From: an uncultured Bacilli bacterium | GTDB lineage: Bacteria > Bacillota_I > Bacilli_A > RF39 > UBA660 | DNA: 19,067 nt | Assembly: GCA_910586195.1 (NCBI GenBank) | Contig: CAJUHO010000023.1 | Location: 1-19,067 of the forward strand | Direction: 5' to 3' | Shown here: positions 1 to 7,074 of the stretch, piece by piece | How positions within the stretch are numbered: position 1 is the stretch's first letter | How the letters are laid out: each line of letters starts with the position of its first letter | Position numbers and translations under genes: made by a program | Notes under the pieces: model-generated | What the model saw: only the letters and a program-made list of their open reading frames with translations | What the model was told of the DNA's origin: nothing | The model's database searches: none

Positions 1-489
1 AATACCGACTATGGATGTCAATACACATATGAAAAAAGTCCGAAAGGAACAGGAGGCTCAACAACAGGAACTATATATGGAATCTATGATATGAGCGGAG
101 GAGCTTGGGAGTATATGATGGGAAATTTTATGTCAAATGGGAATAGGTATTCAGGAATGAATACGACATTCCATTCAGGCTATACAGGTTTGCTTGGAGA
201 AGGCGGGAATCTGACTGGGCAAAGTTTTTTGGAAGATAAGTATTATGATTTTTATACTAGCCATGATCCATTAACAGCATGTAATGGTAAATTATGTACT
301 AGTCATGCATTGAATGAGATAGCAGGTTGGTATGGAGATAACTTCCATATGATATTCTCATCAGCACCATGGTTTATATGTGGTGGAGTATATAACATTG
401 GCACCATTGCGGGTACTTTTAATGTTCATTATAATCCAGGTAACGCTGGGGGAAACGTATCATATCGCCTCGTGTTGAGTACTAGTTAA
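1..489 (+). CDS. Partial surface/pseudopilin-like protein, formylglycine-generating-enzyme-like C-terminal domain
   Basis: The reading frame is open from the left edge of the window, so the start is missing and only about 162 C-terminal residues are seen. The stop is TAA at 487-489. The motif GIYDMSGGAWEYMMG resembles the YDMSGNVWEW signature of the FGE-sulfatase (SUMF1-like) fold, and the end (VSYRLVLST) resembles the closing GFRLV strand of that fold. The protein is rich in Gly, Tyr, Asn and Trp, as expected for an exported domain. From memory, proteins of uncultured gut Bacilli with a prepilin-type N-terminal helix often carry this C-terminal domain, but the N-terminus lies outside the window, so a pilin-like anchor is inference. 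Catalytic FGE activity is not implied: a Cys pair of the enzyme type is not evident. It converges on clpP, with only about 40 bases between the two stops. Confidence 0.7.
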   Translation, partial: NTDYGCQYTYEKSPKGTGGSTTGTIYGIYDMSGGAWEYMMGNFMSNGNRYSGMNTTFHSGYTGLLGEGGNLTGQSFLEDKYYDFYTSHDPLTACNGKLCTSHALNEIAGWYGDNFHMIFSSAPWFICGGVYNIGTIAGTFNVHYNPGNAGGNVSYRLVLSTS

Positions 490-503
490 AATAAGGGGAT
501 ATG

Positions 504-524
504 AAAAAACTCCTAACCAGGAGT
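504..524 (-). terminator. Rho-independent terminator of clpP
   Basis: Read on the minus strand, a perfect 6-bp stem (ACTCCT/AGGAGT, 4-base loop) is followed directly by six T. It lies 7 bases beyond the clpP stop. On the plus strand no T tract follows the hairpin, so it should not stop the convergent gene. Confidence 0.8.
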
Positions 525-530
525 AAGTAT

Positions 531-1106
531 TTACGATTCTATAATTTTATCGACAATTCCATAGTTTAGGGCTTCTTCGGCAGTCATAAAATAATCTCTT
601 TCTGTATCCTTTTCAATGGTTTCCAAACTTTGACCTGTGTTTTTTGCTAGCAAGCTATTAAGCCTTTCTTTTAAACGTAAAATATGTTCAGCAGCAATTT
701 TTATTTCTGTTGCTTGGCCCTGAGCTCCTCCTAGTGGTTGATGAATCATAACCTCAGAATTAGGGAGTGCTAATCTTTTTCCCTTACTACCACTAGCAAG
801 CAAAAATGATGCCATACTGGCGGCCATTCCAATACAAATGGTAGATACATCGCTTTTAATAAATTGCATGGTATCAAAAATAGCCATTCCAGCGGTAATA
901 ACACCTCCTGGGGAGTTGATATAAAGACTAATATCATCATGATTAATAGAATCTAAATATAGAAGTTGCGCAATAACGCTATTAGCACTTGCATCATTAA
1001 TTTCACCACTAAGCATGATAATTCTTTCCTTTAAAAGTCTAGAAAAAATATCATAACTGCGTTCTCCATGAACGTCTTTTTCTACTACTACTGGTATTAA
1101 ACTCAT
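531..1106 (-). CDS. clpP: ATP-dependent Clp protease proteolytic subunit
   Basis: ClpP is the tetradecameric cytoplasmic serine protease that degrades unfolded substrates fed by ClpX/ClpC-type ATPases. The 191-residue length is typical. The catalytic triad is visible as Ser97 (GMAASMAS), His122 (MIHQP) and Asp171 (TERDYF). The oxyanion region SPGG and the head-domain motif QPLGGAQGQATEI are intact. I place the start at the ATG at 1106-1104 (MSLIPVVVEK), not at the upstream in-frame ATG at 1139. A GAGGTGA ribosome binding site sits a few bases upstream of 1106, and MSLIPVV is the usual ClpP N-terminus. The gene is monocistronic, divergent from the nucleoside kinase, and has its own terminator. 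No Clp ATPase gene is near. Confidence 0.97.
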   Translation of the reverse strand: MSLIPVVVEKDVHGERSYDIFSRLLKERIIMLSGEINDASANSVIAQLLYLDSINHDDISLYINSPGGVITAGMAIFDTMQFIKSDVSTICIGMAASMASFLLASGSKGKRLALPNSEVMIHQPLGGAQGQATEIKIAAEHILRLKERLNSLLAKNTGQSLETIEKDTERDYFMTAEEALNYGIVDKIIES

Positions 1107-1128
1107 AATTTTCACCTCATCTAAAAAT

Positions 1129-1134
1129 ATTATA
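1129..1134 (-). promoter_or_regulatory. Putative -10 element of clpP
   Basis: A perfect TATAAT on the minus strand lies about 23 bases before the clpP start codon. A TG dinucleotide lies just upstream at non-ideal spacing, and no good -35 is visible at 17 bases. The resulting leader would be only about 15 bases but would contain the ribosome binding site. Confidence 0.45.
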
Positions 1135-1160
1135 AACATATAAATATTAAAATATTCGTA

Positions 1161-1187
1161 TTGTAATTCGTCAAAATATGATACAAT
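1161..1187 (+). promoter_or_regulatory. Putative promoter of the nucleoside kinase, with a Spo0A-box-like heptamer
   Basis: TTGTAA (1161-1166) and TACAAT (1182-1187) resemble -35 and -10 elements, but the 15-base spacer is short. Between them TTCGTCA (1167-1173) is the reverse complement of TGACGAA, which fits the Spo0A consensus TGNCGAA. One heptamer in AT-rich DNA is weak evidence for an operator. Confidence 0.35.
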
Positions 1188-1218
1188 AAACTAGTAAGAA
1201 TAAAAAAGGGTGATAGAA

Positions 1219-2871
1219 ATGATTGAAAATATTCAAATTACAATATCTAATGTACCGAGAGAAGTGCCTAAGGGTATTACTTTAGAAGAGATTGCAAAAC
1301 AAGAGCAAGAATTTTTTCAGTATCCTATTATTTTGGCAAAAGTGGATGGTCAAATTAAAGAGTTAACATCAAAAGTAATAGAATCGGAAAATATTGAATT
1401 TTTAGATTTAACTTCAAGGGAAGGTAATCGTGCGCATGTTAGCGGTCTTACGTTTTTACTAATTGTGGCTGTTAAAGAGCTTTATGGAAATGATAAAAAT
1501 ATCATAGTACAACATTCATTAGATAAAGGGATATATATTGAGACTAATTTTATTATAAATAGTGATTCTATTGCTAATATTAAACAAAGAGTACAGCAAT
1601 TGGTGGAAAATGATTTAGATATTAATAGAGTAAATGTTGATAGATTAGATGCTATTAATTATTTTGAGAAAATCGGAGATTATGCAAAAGCAGGAGTAAT
1701 GAAGTATAATACCAATAGTTTCGTTACTTTATATAGATTAAGAAATCTTTATAATTACTTCTATTATTATATGCCGATTTCAACAAGATATTTGAAGGAT
1801 TTTGATTTAAATTATGTAGCAGAAAATGGTTTTATGTTACGCTTTCCAACAATATATATTACTGACAGGATAAAAGAATATGAACATCATCCTCATATGT
1901 TTGAAGTGTTTCAAGAATGTAGAGATTGGGCTAAACTTATGAATATAGAAAATTCTACGGAATTAAATAATATGGTTTCTACTGGAAATATAGGGGACTT
2001 AATTCGAATGAATGAGATGATTACTAGTAATAAACTATTAGAACTTGCCAAAGATATTAAACAACAGCCTGAGGTCAAAATAGTTTTATTAGCAGGCCCC
2101 TCTTCATCAGGAAAAACAACGACAGCTCGTAAACTTTGTATGTATTTGAGAAGCCTAGGAATGAACCCTAAAACAATTTCTATGGATGACTATTTTGTGG
2201 AAAAAGATCAAAATCCGTTAGATGAAGATGGAAACCCTGACTATGAATGTTTAGAGGCAATTGATTTAAAATTATTTAATCAACAAATTGCAAGCTTAAT
2301 CGCTGGTGAAAAGGTATCTATTCCAACATATAACTTTTTGCTTGGAAAAAAGGAATATAAGAAAACAATGCAAGTGGCAAAAAATGAGGTCATTTTAATA
2401 GAAGGGATTCATGGACTTGATCCTAATATTTTAAATAATATTAAGCGTGAGAAAAAGTATAAAATATACTTATCTGCATTAACAGAGCTAAATATGGATG
2501 ATCATAATCGTATTTCTACGACAGATAATCGCCTGCTTAGAAGAATGATTCGCGATAACAGAACAAGAGGATATAACGTAGAGGCTACTCTTAAAAGTTG
2601 GGCATCCGTTCGTAGGGGTGAAGAAAAATATATTTTTCCATATCAAGATGAGGCAGATGCTACCTTTAATACTGCGTTGATATATGAACTTGGAGTATTA
2701 AAAACATATGTAGAACCACTTCTATATTCTGTTGATCAATCTTCAGAATACTATGAAGAGGCGAAAAGATTAATTAACTTTTTACGTCTATTTTTACCAA
2801 TTCCATCAGAAAGTATTCCTCAAGATTCTATCTTAAGAGAATTTATTGGTGGAAGTTGTTTTTACGATTGA
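1219..2871 (+). CDS. TGS-domain nucleoside kinase (uridine kinase-like)
   Basis: This is probably a cytoplasmic nucleoside (uridine/cytidine-type) kinase transferring ATP phosphate in pyrimidine salvage. In order: an N-terminal TGS-like beta-grasp domain (about residues 1-65), a threonyl-tRNA-synthetase second-domain-like region (about 70-220), and a PRK/uridine kinase P-loop domain (about 285-500) with Walker A GPSSSGKTT near residue 292. Further kinase signatures are SMDDYF and IEGIHGLDP. The closing part TRGYNVEATLKSW and VRRGEEKYIFPYQDEAD matches the uridine kinase family. The 550-residue length fits this fused family. I prefer ATG 1219 to the in-frame GTG at 1210, because AAGGGTGA lies just upstream of the ATG and overlaps the GTG. 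Substrate specificity is inferred. TGA is followed immediately by TAA. Confidence 0.88.
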   Translation: MIENIQITISNVPREVPKGITLEEIAKQEQEFFQYPIILAKVDGQIKELTSKVIESENIEFLDLTSREGNRAHVSGLTFLLIVAVKELYGNDKNIIVQHSLDKGIYIETNFIINSDSIANIKQRVQQLVENDLDINRVNVDRLDAINYFEKIGDYAKAGVMKYNTNSFVTLYRLRNLYNYFYYYMPISTRYLKDFDLNYVAENGFMLRFPTIYITDRIKEYEHHPHMFEVFQECRDWAKLMNIENSTELNNMVSTGNIGDLIRMNEMITSNKLLELAKDIKQQPEVKIVLLAGPSSSGKTTTARKLCMYLRSLGMNPKTISMDDYFVEKDQNPLDEDGNPDYECLEAIDLKLFNQQIASLIAGEKVSIPTYNFLLGKKEYKKTMQVAKNEVILIEGIHGLDPNILNNIKREKKYKIYLSALTELNMDDHNRISTTDNRLLRRMIRDNRTRGYNVEATLKSWASVRRGEEKYIFPYQDEADATFNTALIYELGVLKTYVEPLLYSVDQSSEYYEEAKRLINFLRLFLPIPSESIPQDSILREFIGGSCFYD

Positions 2872-2947
2872 TAATCCTTATTGTTGATTCGTAATGATTT
2901 GTTACTAGCTATAAGAAAATGGCTTGTAGAAAATCATTTTTTCTTTG

Positions 2948-2980
2948 AAAGATTTGCTAGAAATAGGAAATCTTTTTTTT
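2948..2980 (+). terminator. Rho-independent terminator with GAAA tetraloop
   Basis: An 8-bp stem AAAGATTT/AAATCTTT is followed by further T residues to 2980. Inside it, CTA and TAG pair around a GAAA (GNRA) loop after a single G-G mismatch. It lies 76 bases after the nucleoside kinase stop. The rest of the 238-base gap 2872-3109 holds only the next promoter; I see no other gene there. Confidence 0.85.
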
Positions 2981-3049
2981 GTGCGATATTCTAGGCTTTG
3001 TAGTACAACTTTTGTTGCTACATGAACCTCATATTCTCCGTTACACCCA

Positions 3050-3078
3050 TTTACTATCTACATTATACGTGATATAAT
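3050..3078 (+). promoter_or_regulatory. Sigma-A-type promoter with extended -10 for the Cdd1-family gene
   Basis: TATAAT at 3073-3078 is preceded by TGA, giving an extended -10 (TGnTATAAT). TTTACT at 3050-3055 is a 4/6 match to the -35 at 17-base spacing. The start codon of the downstream gene is 32 bases further. Confidence 0.7.
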
Positions 3079-3109
3079 AAGTGTATTTATAAAGAAAGAG
3101 AGCATTGAG

Positions 3110-3388
3110 ATGAAAACTGATTTAATGACGATACCAAATGTTGGAAAGAATACAAAACAAAGTTTAGTCAATATGGGAATTACATGTGTTGAGGATTTAA
3201 AAGGGTTAAATCCTGAGGAACTTTATAAAAAAGATTGTGAAGTGAAATGCTGTAAGGTCGATAAATGTCAGTTATATCTTTTTAGAATGGCCGTATATTA
3301 TGCAGAGCATAACTACCATGAAAATGTAAAGTTGAAATGGTGGTATTGGAAAGACAAAAAATATAACAGTGAGTATAAAAAGTTTTAA
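3110..3388 (+). CDS. Cdd1 (pathogenicity locus) family helix-hairpin-helix protein
   Basis: A 92-residue cytoplasmic protein that I recognise as the Cdd1 family, named from the Clostridioides difficile pathogenicity locus flank. Residues 8-40 (IPNVGKNTKQSLVNMGI, then VEDLKGLNPEELY) form a helix-hairpin-helix-like motif as in nonspecific DNA-binding proteins. A Cys cluster (about residues 43-53), the segment LYLFRMAVYYAEH and the Trp-rich end LKWWYWKD are family hallmarks. Biochemical function is unknown; DNA binding is inferred from the HhH motif only. It has its own promoter, starts at an ATG preceded by AAAGAGAG, and is followed by another extended -10 promoter, so it is likely transcribed partly alone. 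Confidence 0.82.
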   Translation: MKTDLMTIPNVGKNTKQSLVNMGITCVEDLKGLNPEELYKKDCEVKCCKVDKCQLYLFRMAVYYAEHNYHENVKLKWWYWKDKKYNSEYKKF

Positions 3389-3402
3389 TCATTTCTTTTC
3401 TT

Positions 3403-3411
3403 TGGTATAAT
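3403..3411 (+). promoter_or_regulatory. Extended -10 promoter upstream of the YjbR-family gene
   Basis: TGGTATAAT gives an extended -10 ending 28 bases before the ATG at 3440. No convincing -35 is visible, as is common for extended -10 promoters. It probably drives the run of genes that begins at 3440. Confidence 0.6.
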
Positions 3412-3439
3412 AAAAATATAACAAGAAAGAAAGGGTAGT

Positions 3440-4459
3440 ATGGATATAGAAAAAGAAATATTTGAAAGAACGTGCGTTGATTTTCAAAAATTAAAAAGTT
3501 ATGGATTTATGGAAGAAAATAACCAGTATTACTATTCGAAAGTTTTTCTAAATGATTTTAAAGCACAAATTACGATTAGTAAAGATGGTTCTGTAACAGG
3601 AACAATCTATGATTTAGGTGCTGACTGTGAATATGTTCCCTTTCGTGTTCAAGGACAAGTCGGAGAATTTGTAAGTAAAGTTAGAGAAGAATATAAAAAA
3701 ATTTTAATAGATATTAGAAATCGATGTTTTGAAAACACTTATTTTGTAGATAATCAGACAAATAGAATTGCAAATTCGATAATAAAGATGTATCATGATG
3801 CACCTGTCTTCCCCTGGGACTCCTCTCCATTAAATGGGGTTTTTAAAAACAAAAATAATGAGAAATGGTATGCCTTAATTGTACGAATAGAAGCAGAAAA
3901 AATTGATAGTAGGAAAAAAGGGCTTATAGATATAATAAACATTAAATTAAATCCCGAGATGATAGTTGAATTACAAAATAGAGATGGTTTTTATAAAGCT
4001 TATCATATGAATAAAAAAAACTGGCTTACTATTATTTTAGATAATACATTGAAAGATGAAGAAATATTAGAGTATGTAAAAGAAAGTCATAAATTTACAG
4101 AGACTTCTAGTTCTTGGCTTATCCCAGCCAATCCTAAGTTTTATGATATAATAGATGCTTTTTCAAAGACAGATACAATGTTATGGAAACAACCAGGGAA
4201 TATTCATGTTGATGATTTAGTCTATCTTTATATGGGCTCTCCCTACTCTGCCATTTTATATAAATGTAAAGTGACAGAAATAGATATACCATATCAGTAT
4301 CAAGATGAGAATTTATCTATGAAGAAAGTAATGAAAATTAAAATGATAAAGCAGTACCAAGAGGATGAATATCCATTTTCAAAATTAAAAGCTTATGGAG
4401 TAAGAGCGATTAGAGGACCAAGACATGTGCCAGAAGTATTAGAAAAAATAATAAATTAA
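3440..4459 (+). CDS. MmcQ/YjbR-family protein with C-terminal EVE/PUA-like domain
   Basis: A 339-residue soluble protein in three parts. Residues 1-100 are a conserved N-terminal region found in long members of this family (YGFMEE, then VTGTIYDLGADCEYVPFRV). Residues about 105-220 are the YjbR/MmcQ fold, shown by APVFPWD, KWYALIVRI, INIKLNP and AYHMNKKNWLTIILD. Residues about 225-335 start WLIPANPKFYD and continue with a segment around VYLYMGSPYSAILYKCKV, which resembles EVE/PUA-like domains that bind modified bases in other families. The biochemical role is unknown; nucleic acid binding is inference. AAAGG precedes the ATG. It is the first gene of a same-strand series. Confidence 0.75.
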   Translation: MDIEKEIFERTCVDFQKLKSYGFMEENNQYYYSKVFLNDFKAQITISKDGSVTGTIYDLGADCEYVPFRVQGQVGEFVSKVREEYKKILIDIRNRCFENTYFVDNQTNRIANSIIKMYHDAPVFPWDSSPLNGVFKNKNNEKWYALIVRIEAEKIDSRKKGLIDIINIKLNPEMIVELQNRDGFYKAYHMNKKNWLTIILDNTLKDEEILEYVKESHKFTETSSSWLIPANPKFYDIIDAFSKTDTMLWKQPGNIHVDDLVYLYMGSPYSAILYKCKVTEIDIPYQYQDENLSMKKVMKIKMIKQYQEDEYPFSKLKAYGVRAIRGPRHVPEVLEKIIN

Positions 4460-4488
4460 TAATAAAAGAGTAGTAGGGAGTATGTAGT

Positions 4489-5127
4489 ATGAAAAAGAAG
4501 TATCAAGATTATTTAGAAAAAAATCACTCGTTTGATAAGATAACAATGCTAGGCATTTTTTGCTTAATCATAGTAATTACAGGTATGTTTGGATTCCTAT
4601 ATGAACTTATATTTTACTATTTTAATGGTGGTATGAAGGAGTTCTATTGGCGAGGTGGTAATTTTCTGCCTTGGATTAATATTTATGCTACTGGTTCTTT
4701 GATGATATATTTTTTAACATATAAACATAGAAAAAAAGCCTGGAAGGTATTCTTTATTAGTGCTATAGCCTGTGGGATATTAGAATATTTTTCAGGACTT
4801 GGTATGTATATTATTGGAAATGGACTTAGATGTTGGGATTATAATAGAGAAATATTAAGTTTTGGAAGTATTCATGGCTTTGTTTGTTTAAGAAGTGTTT
4901 TGATTTTTGGTTCCTTTAGTCTACTATTTATCTATGGTGTTGTTCCCCTTTGCTTTTATTTAGCGAAGAATATGAACAAAAAGGCTTTTTTGACAATTAG
5001 CATTATATTATGTACCATCATTTTAATAGATGAATTTTACAATTTATTATTTGCGAGAATTTTGCACCTTCCTAGGGCTTCGAAAATTTATAAAAGTATG
5101 GGAATACGATATGTGAGTTTTAAATAA
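4489..5127 (+). CDS. CmpB-type putative ABC transporter permease-like membrane protein
   Basis: A 212-residue integral membrane protein with about five hydrophobic segments (around residues 18-44, 58-78, 84-108, 128-158 and 166-190). The motifs FGFLYEL, LPWINIYATGSLMIYF, LEYFSG and RCWDYNRE, followed by SFGSIHGFVCLRS, match the family annotated as putative ABC-transporter type IV (CmpB). Despite that name no ATPase partner is encoded nearby, and the substrate or role is unknown. The N-terminus is a basic, Tyr-rich cytoplasmic tail. Start: ATG after TAGGGAGT, 29 bases beyond the previous stop, so co-transcription with the YjbR-family gene is likely. Confidence 0.75.
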   Translation: MKKKYQDYLEKNHSFDKITMLGIFCLIIVITGMFGFLYELIFYYFNGGMKEFYWRGGNFLPWINIYATGSLMIYFLTYKHRKKAWKVFFISAIACGILEYFSGLGMYIIGNGLRCWDYNREILSFGSIHGFVCLRSVLIFGSFSLLFIYGVVPLCFYLAKNMNKKAFLTISIILCTIILIDEFYNLLFARILHLPRASKIYKSMGIRYVSFK

Positions 5128-5155
5128 TATAATTTTGCTGAGGGGAGAATATATT

Positions 5156-5227
5156 ATGAATCAAGATATAGATAAAAAATTAGTGAATAATTTTAAAGAA
5201 GTTTTATGTATTTTGTGTTATATTTAG
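5156..5227 (+). CDS. Possible 23-residue small ORF or gene remnant
   Basis: The sequence GAGGGGAGAA, a better Shine-Dalgarno than most in the window, sits 6 bases before an ATG that opens 23 codons (MNQDIDKKLVNNFKEVLCI, then LCYI) ending in TAG. It fills most of the 127-base gap before the deaminase gene. It could be a small peptide, an upstream leader, or the surviving N-terminus of a deleted gene. I recognise no family. Confidence 0.3.
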   Translation: MNQDIDKKLVNNFKEVLCILCYI

Positions 5228-5254
5228 TATGATAATAAAGGAGCATAAAGATAG

Positions 5255-5731
5255 ATGGATAATATAAAAGAAGCAATGAAGCTTGCTATTTCGGAATCAA
5301 AAGTAGGAAAGGTGAATGATTATAAAACAGGTGGACCATTTGGAGCTGTAATTATAAAGGGTGAAAAAATAATTGCTACTGCGCATAATACGGTTTTAGA
5401 AAGTTGCGATGCTACGGCCCATGCTGAAATGAATGTTATTAGGAAAGCTTCTAAAATACTAAACACTAGCGATTTATCAGGCTGTACGCTGGTTGTGAAT
5501 GCAGAACCTTGCCCCATGTGTTTATCAGCAATTATTTGGGCCAATATAGATGAAGTTTATTATGCAAATACAAAAAAAGATGCAGCTGAAATTGGGTTTC
5601 GCGATGATATGATATATGAATATATAAGAGGGGGATATCACGATATTTTAAAAAAATATCACATAGAAAGCAAAGAAGCAAAAGAGGTATTTGATGATTT
5701 TATGCAAATAGAGAATAAACATATGTATTAG
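5255..5731 (+). CDS. Nucleoside deaminase, guanine deaminase-like (CDA fold)
   Basis: A cytoplasmic zinc-dependent deaminase of 158 residues. The zinc site and proton shuttle are visible as His56 and Glu58 (TAHAEMN) and Cys86/Cys89 (EPCPMC). The segment DAAEIGFRDDMIYEYI and the aromatic C-terminal Tyr resemble Bacillus-type guanine deaminase (GuaD), which converts guanine to xanthine and swaps its C-terminal tail into the partner's active site. A tRNA adenosine deaminase (TadA) is less likely because of this C-terminal region. Substrate is inferred. Start: ATG with AAGGAG 11 bases upstream. The next gene follows after 15 bases. Confidence 0.8.
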   Translation: MDNIKEAMKLAISESKVGKVNDYKTGGPFGAVIIKGEKIIATAHNTVLESCDATAHAEMNVIRKASKILNTSDLSGCTLVVNAEPCPMCLSAIIWANIDEVYYANTKKDAAEIGFRDDMIYEYIRGGYHDILKKYHIESKEAKEVFDDFMQIENKHMY

Positions 5732-5746
5732 AGAAAGAGGATAGAA

Positions 5747-6049
5747 ATGTTAGGAGATATTTTATTAACTATTGTGTCATTCTGTACTTTTATATCCTAT
5801 TTTCCACAAATAATAAAGCTTATCAAAACGAAAAAATCTGATGATTTAAGTATACAATCTTGGATTTTATGGGTAACGAGTAGTCTTACATACACATTAT
5901 ATGCTATTTTTGTAAGTGAGGATTTTATGTTAATATTTGAAACTTGTTTAGAATTGTTTTTTTGCTTACTGATATTGATACTGGCTATTTTATATAGGAA
6001 AAATAGTACTATAAAAGGAGGAAAATATGGCGACGACAAAGGAATATAA
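5747..6049 (+). CDS. SemiSWEET/PQ-loop transporter-like protein
   Basis: A 100-residue membrane protein with three hydrophobic segments (about residues 3-24, 37-57 and 60-83), the size and layout of a bacterial SemiSWEET half-transporter that acts as a dimer. The PQ motif is at Pro20-Gln21 (SYFPQIIKLIKTKKSDDLS), followed by the typical SIQSW at the start of the second helix. The transported solute, usually a sugar in characterised members, cannot be deduced. The ATG follows GAAAGAGGAT. The 3' end overlaps the next gene by 23 bases, and its last codons contain that gene's ribosome binding site. Confidence 0.83.
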   Translation: MLGDILLTIVSFCTFISYFPQIIKLIKTKKSDDLSIQSWILWVTSSLTYTLYAIFVSEDFMLIFETCLELFFCLLILILAILYRKNSTIKGGKYGDDKGI

Positions 6050-6338
6050 AGATTTTATATTAGAAAGATTATCTTTATTAGATAATATTAGATGTAGACC
6101 AATGATGGGAGAGTATCTTCTTTATTATAATGATACCTTATTTGGTGGTATTTATGATGAGAGATTATTAGTGAAAATAACAGAAAGCAACAAGGGGTAT
6201 AAAATGAGGCAAGAAATTCCCTATACTAATGCAAAACCAATGCATTTTATAGATGAGATAGATAATAAAGAAAAAATACGTGATATTATAATAGATACTT
6301 GCAAAGATTTAGCTAGCAGAAAATTGGAGAAAAAGTAA
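6027..6338 (+). CDS. TfoX/Sxy N-terminal-domain family protein
   Basis: A 103-residue cytoplasmic protein matching the TfoX N-terminal domain: RCRPMMGEYLLYYNDTLFGGIYDERLLVK is split here as MMGEYLLYY, GGIYD and LLVKIT, followed by EIPYTNAKPMHFID. In gammaproteobacteria Sxy/TfoX promotes competence genes through CRP, but stand-alone N-terminal-domain proteins in Bacillota have no proven role, so no competence function is claimed. AAAGGAGG 6-7 bases before the ATG fixes the start inside the PQ-loop gene. The stop TAA overlaps the next ATG by one base (TAATG), suggesting translational coupling. Confidence 0.82.
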   Translation: MATTKEYKDFILERLSLLDNIRCRPMMGEYLLYYNDTLFGGIYDERLLVKITESNKGYKMRQEIPYTNAKPMHFIDEIDNKEKIRDIIIDTCKDLASRKLEKK

Positions 6339-6535
6339 TGGATGATTTTGAATCCTTAGAAAATTTAGAACAATATTTTAAAAAGGTTAATTGCTATGGT
6401 AGTCATAATTATTGTTTCGTAGTACAGAAAGAATCAACAATAATCCCTTATCTTTTTGGCACTATAGGAGGATTAGTAGAGGCAACTAAAAGTGTAACAA
6501 ATAAAAAAGGAGAGATATTATATGAAAAAGTATGA
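6338..6535 (+). CDS. Small hypothetical protein, 65 residues
   Basis: Unrecognised. Residues 1-20 are acidic and helical (DDFESLENLEQYF). The middle (IIPYLFGTIGGLVEATKSV) is hydrophobic with a Gly-Gly turn, and the tail is Lys-rich. It has no ribosome binding site of its own beyond the upstream gene's end; the TAATG overlap suggests reinitiation. Its end overlaps the next gene by 14 bases and carries that gene's AAGGAGAG. It may be a truncated relic of a longer protein. Confidence 0.5.
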   Translation: MDDFESLENLEQYFKKVNCYGSHNYCFVVQKESTIIPYLFGTIGGLVEATKSVTNKKGEILYEKV

Positions 6536-6986
6536 AGCTCAAATGATTGCACCAGAAAAATCGAAGATAATGGTGGGATTTTTGGAGGAAATGTTAAATA
6601 GTGGTGAAAAGATTAGAGGGAAAATGATATTAGAAAGTAATGGTGATATGCTAACTGCAAATGTCTCTGTTCCAAAATCTAATATTGAACAATGTTGGGA
6701 TTTAGAAATTTCCTCAGAACATGCCGCCATTTTTTATGAAGCCTTTTTAAATAACTTATTAGACACTTTTTTAAATCATGAGACTATGGGAGTATCTAAA
6801 TCTTTTTCTATTTATGATCATCCCTTTTACAATAACTTTTTAGGAGTAGTTGCGATGAATAGTCTAGGAAGTGAAATTGCCATTAACTTTAAATGTCAAA
6901 GAGCAGAACTAAATAATTTGCTTGTTAATTATAATCAAGTAATTACGAATTATGAGAAAAGTATGACGGAAAGAAAAATTAAATAA
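6522..6986 (+). CDS. Hypothetical protein, 154 residues
   Basis: I do not recognise this protein. It is soluble, with no signal peptide or membrane segment, and has an alternating beta-like first half (GEKIRGKMILESNGDMLT, then ANVSVPKS). A helical middle (ISSEHAAIFYEAFLNNLLDTF) and a charged helical C-terminus follow. A ribosome binding site AAGGAGAG sits 7-8 bases before the ATG, so translation is well supported. It is the last of four overlapping or nearly overlapping genes starting with the PQ-loop gene. No terminator hairpin is evident after it, and the following 88 bases are very AT-rich. Confidence 0.6.
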   Translation: MKKYEAQMIAPEKSKIMVGFLEEMLNSGEKIRGKMILESNGDMLTANVSVPKSNIEQCWDLEISSEHAAIFYEAFLNNLLDTFLNHETMGVSKSFSIYDHPFYNNFLGVVAMNSLGSEIAINFKCQRAELNNLLVNYNQVITNYEKSMTERKIK

Positions 6987-7074
6987 TTCTTTTTTATAAT
7001 TATATATAGAAAATATTATAAAAAAATATGAAATAAAAAATACACAAAATATAATCTATGGTACTAATATTCCT

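Noticed and set aside
1107..1139. Upstream in-frame ATG that would lengthen ClpP by 11 residues
   Set aside because: The ribosome binding site GAGGTGA lies inside this segment and serves the ATG at 1106, and the usual ClpP N-terminus begins MSLIPVV.
1170..1187. CtsR operator upstream of clpP
   Set aside because: Only one GTCAAA-like half is visible; the tandem heptamer repeat of CtsR sites is missing.
1210..1218. GTG start for the nucleoside kinase
   Set aside because: The GTG is part of the Shine-Dalgarno AAGGGTGA that fits ATG 1219.
5320..5544. Minus-strand ORF inside the deaminase gene
   Set aside because: It mirrors the conserved zinc-site codons of a clear plus-strand gene and has no family match or ribosome binding site I can support.
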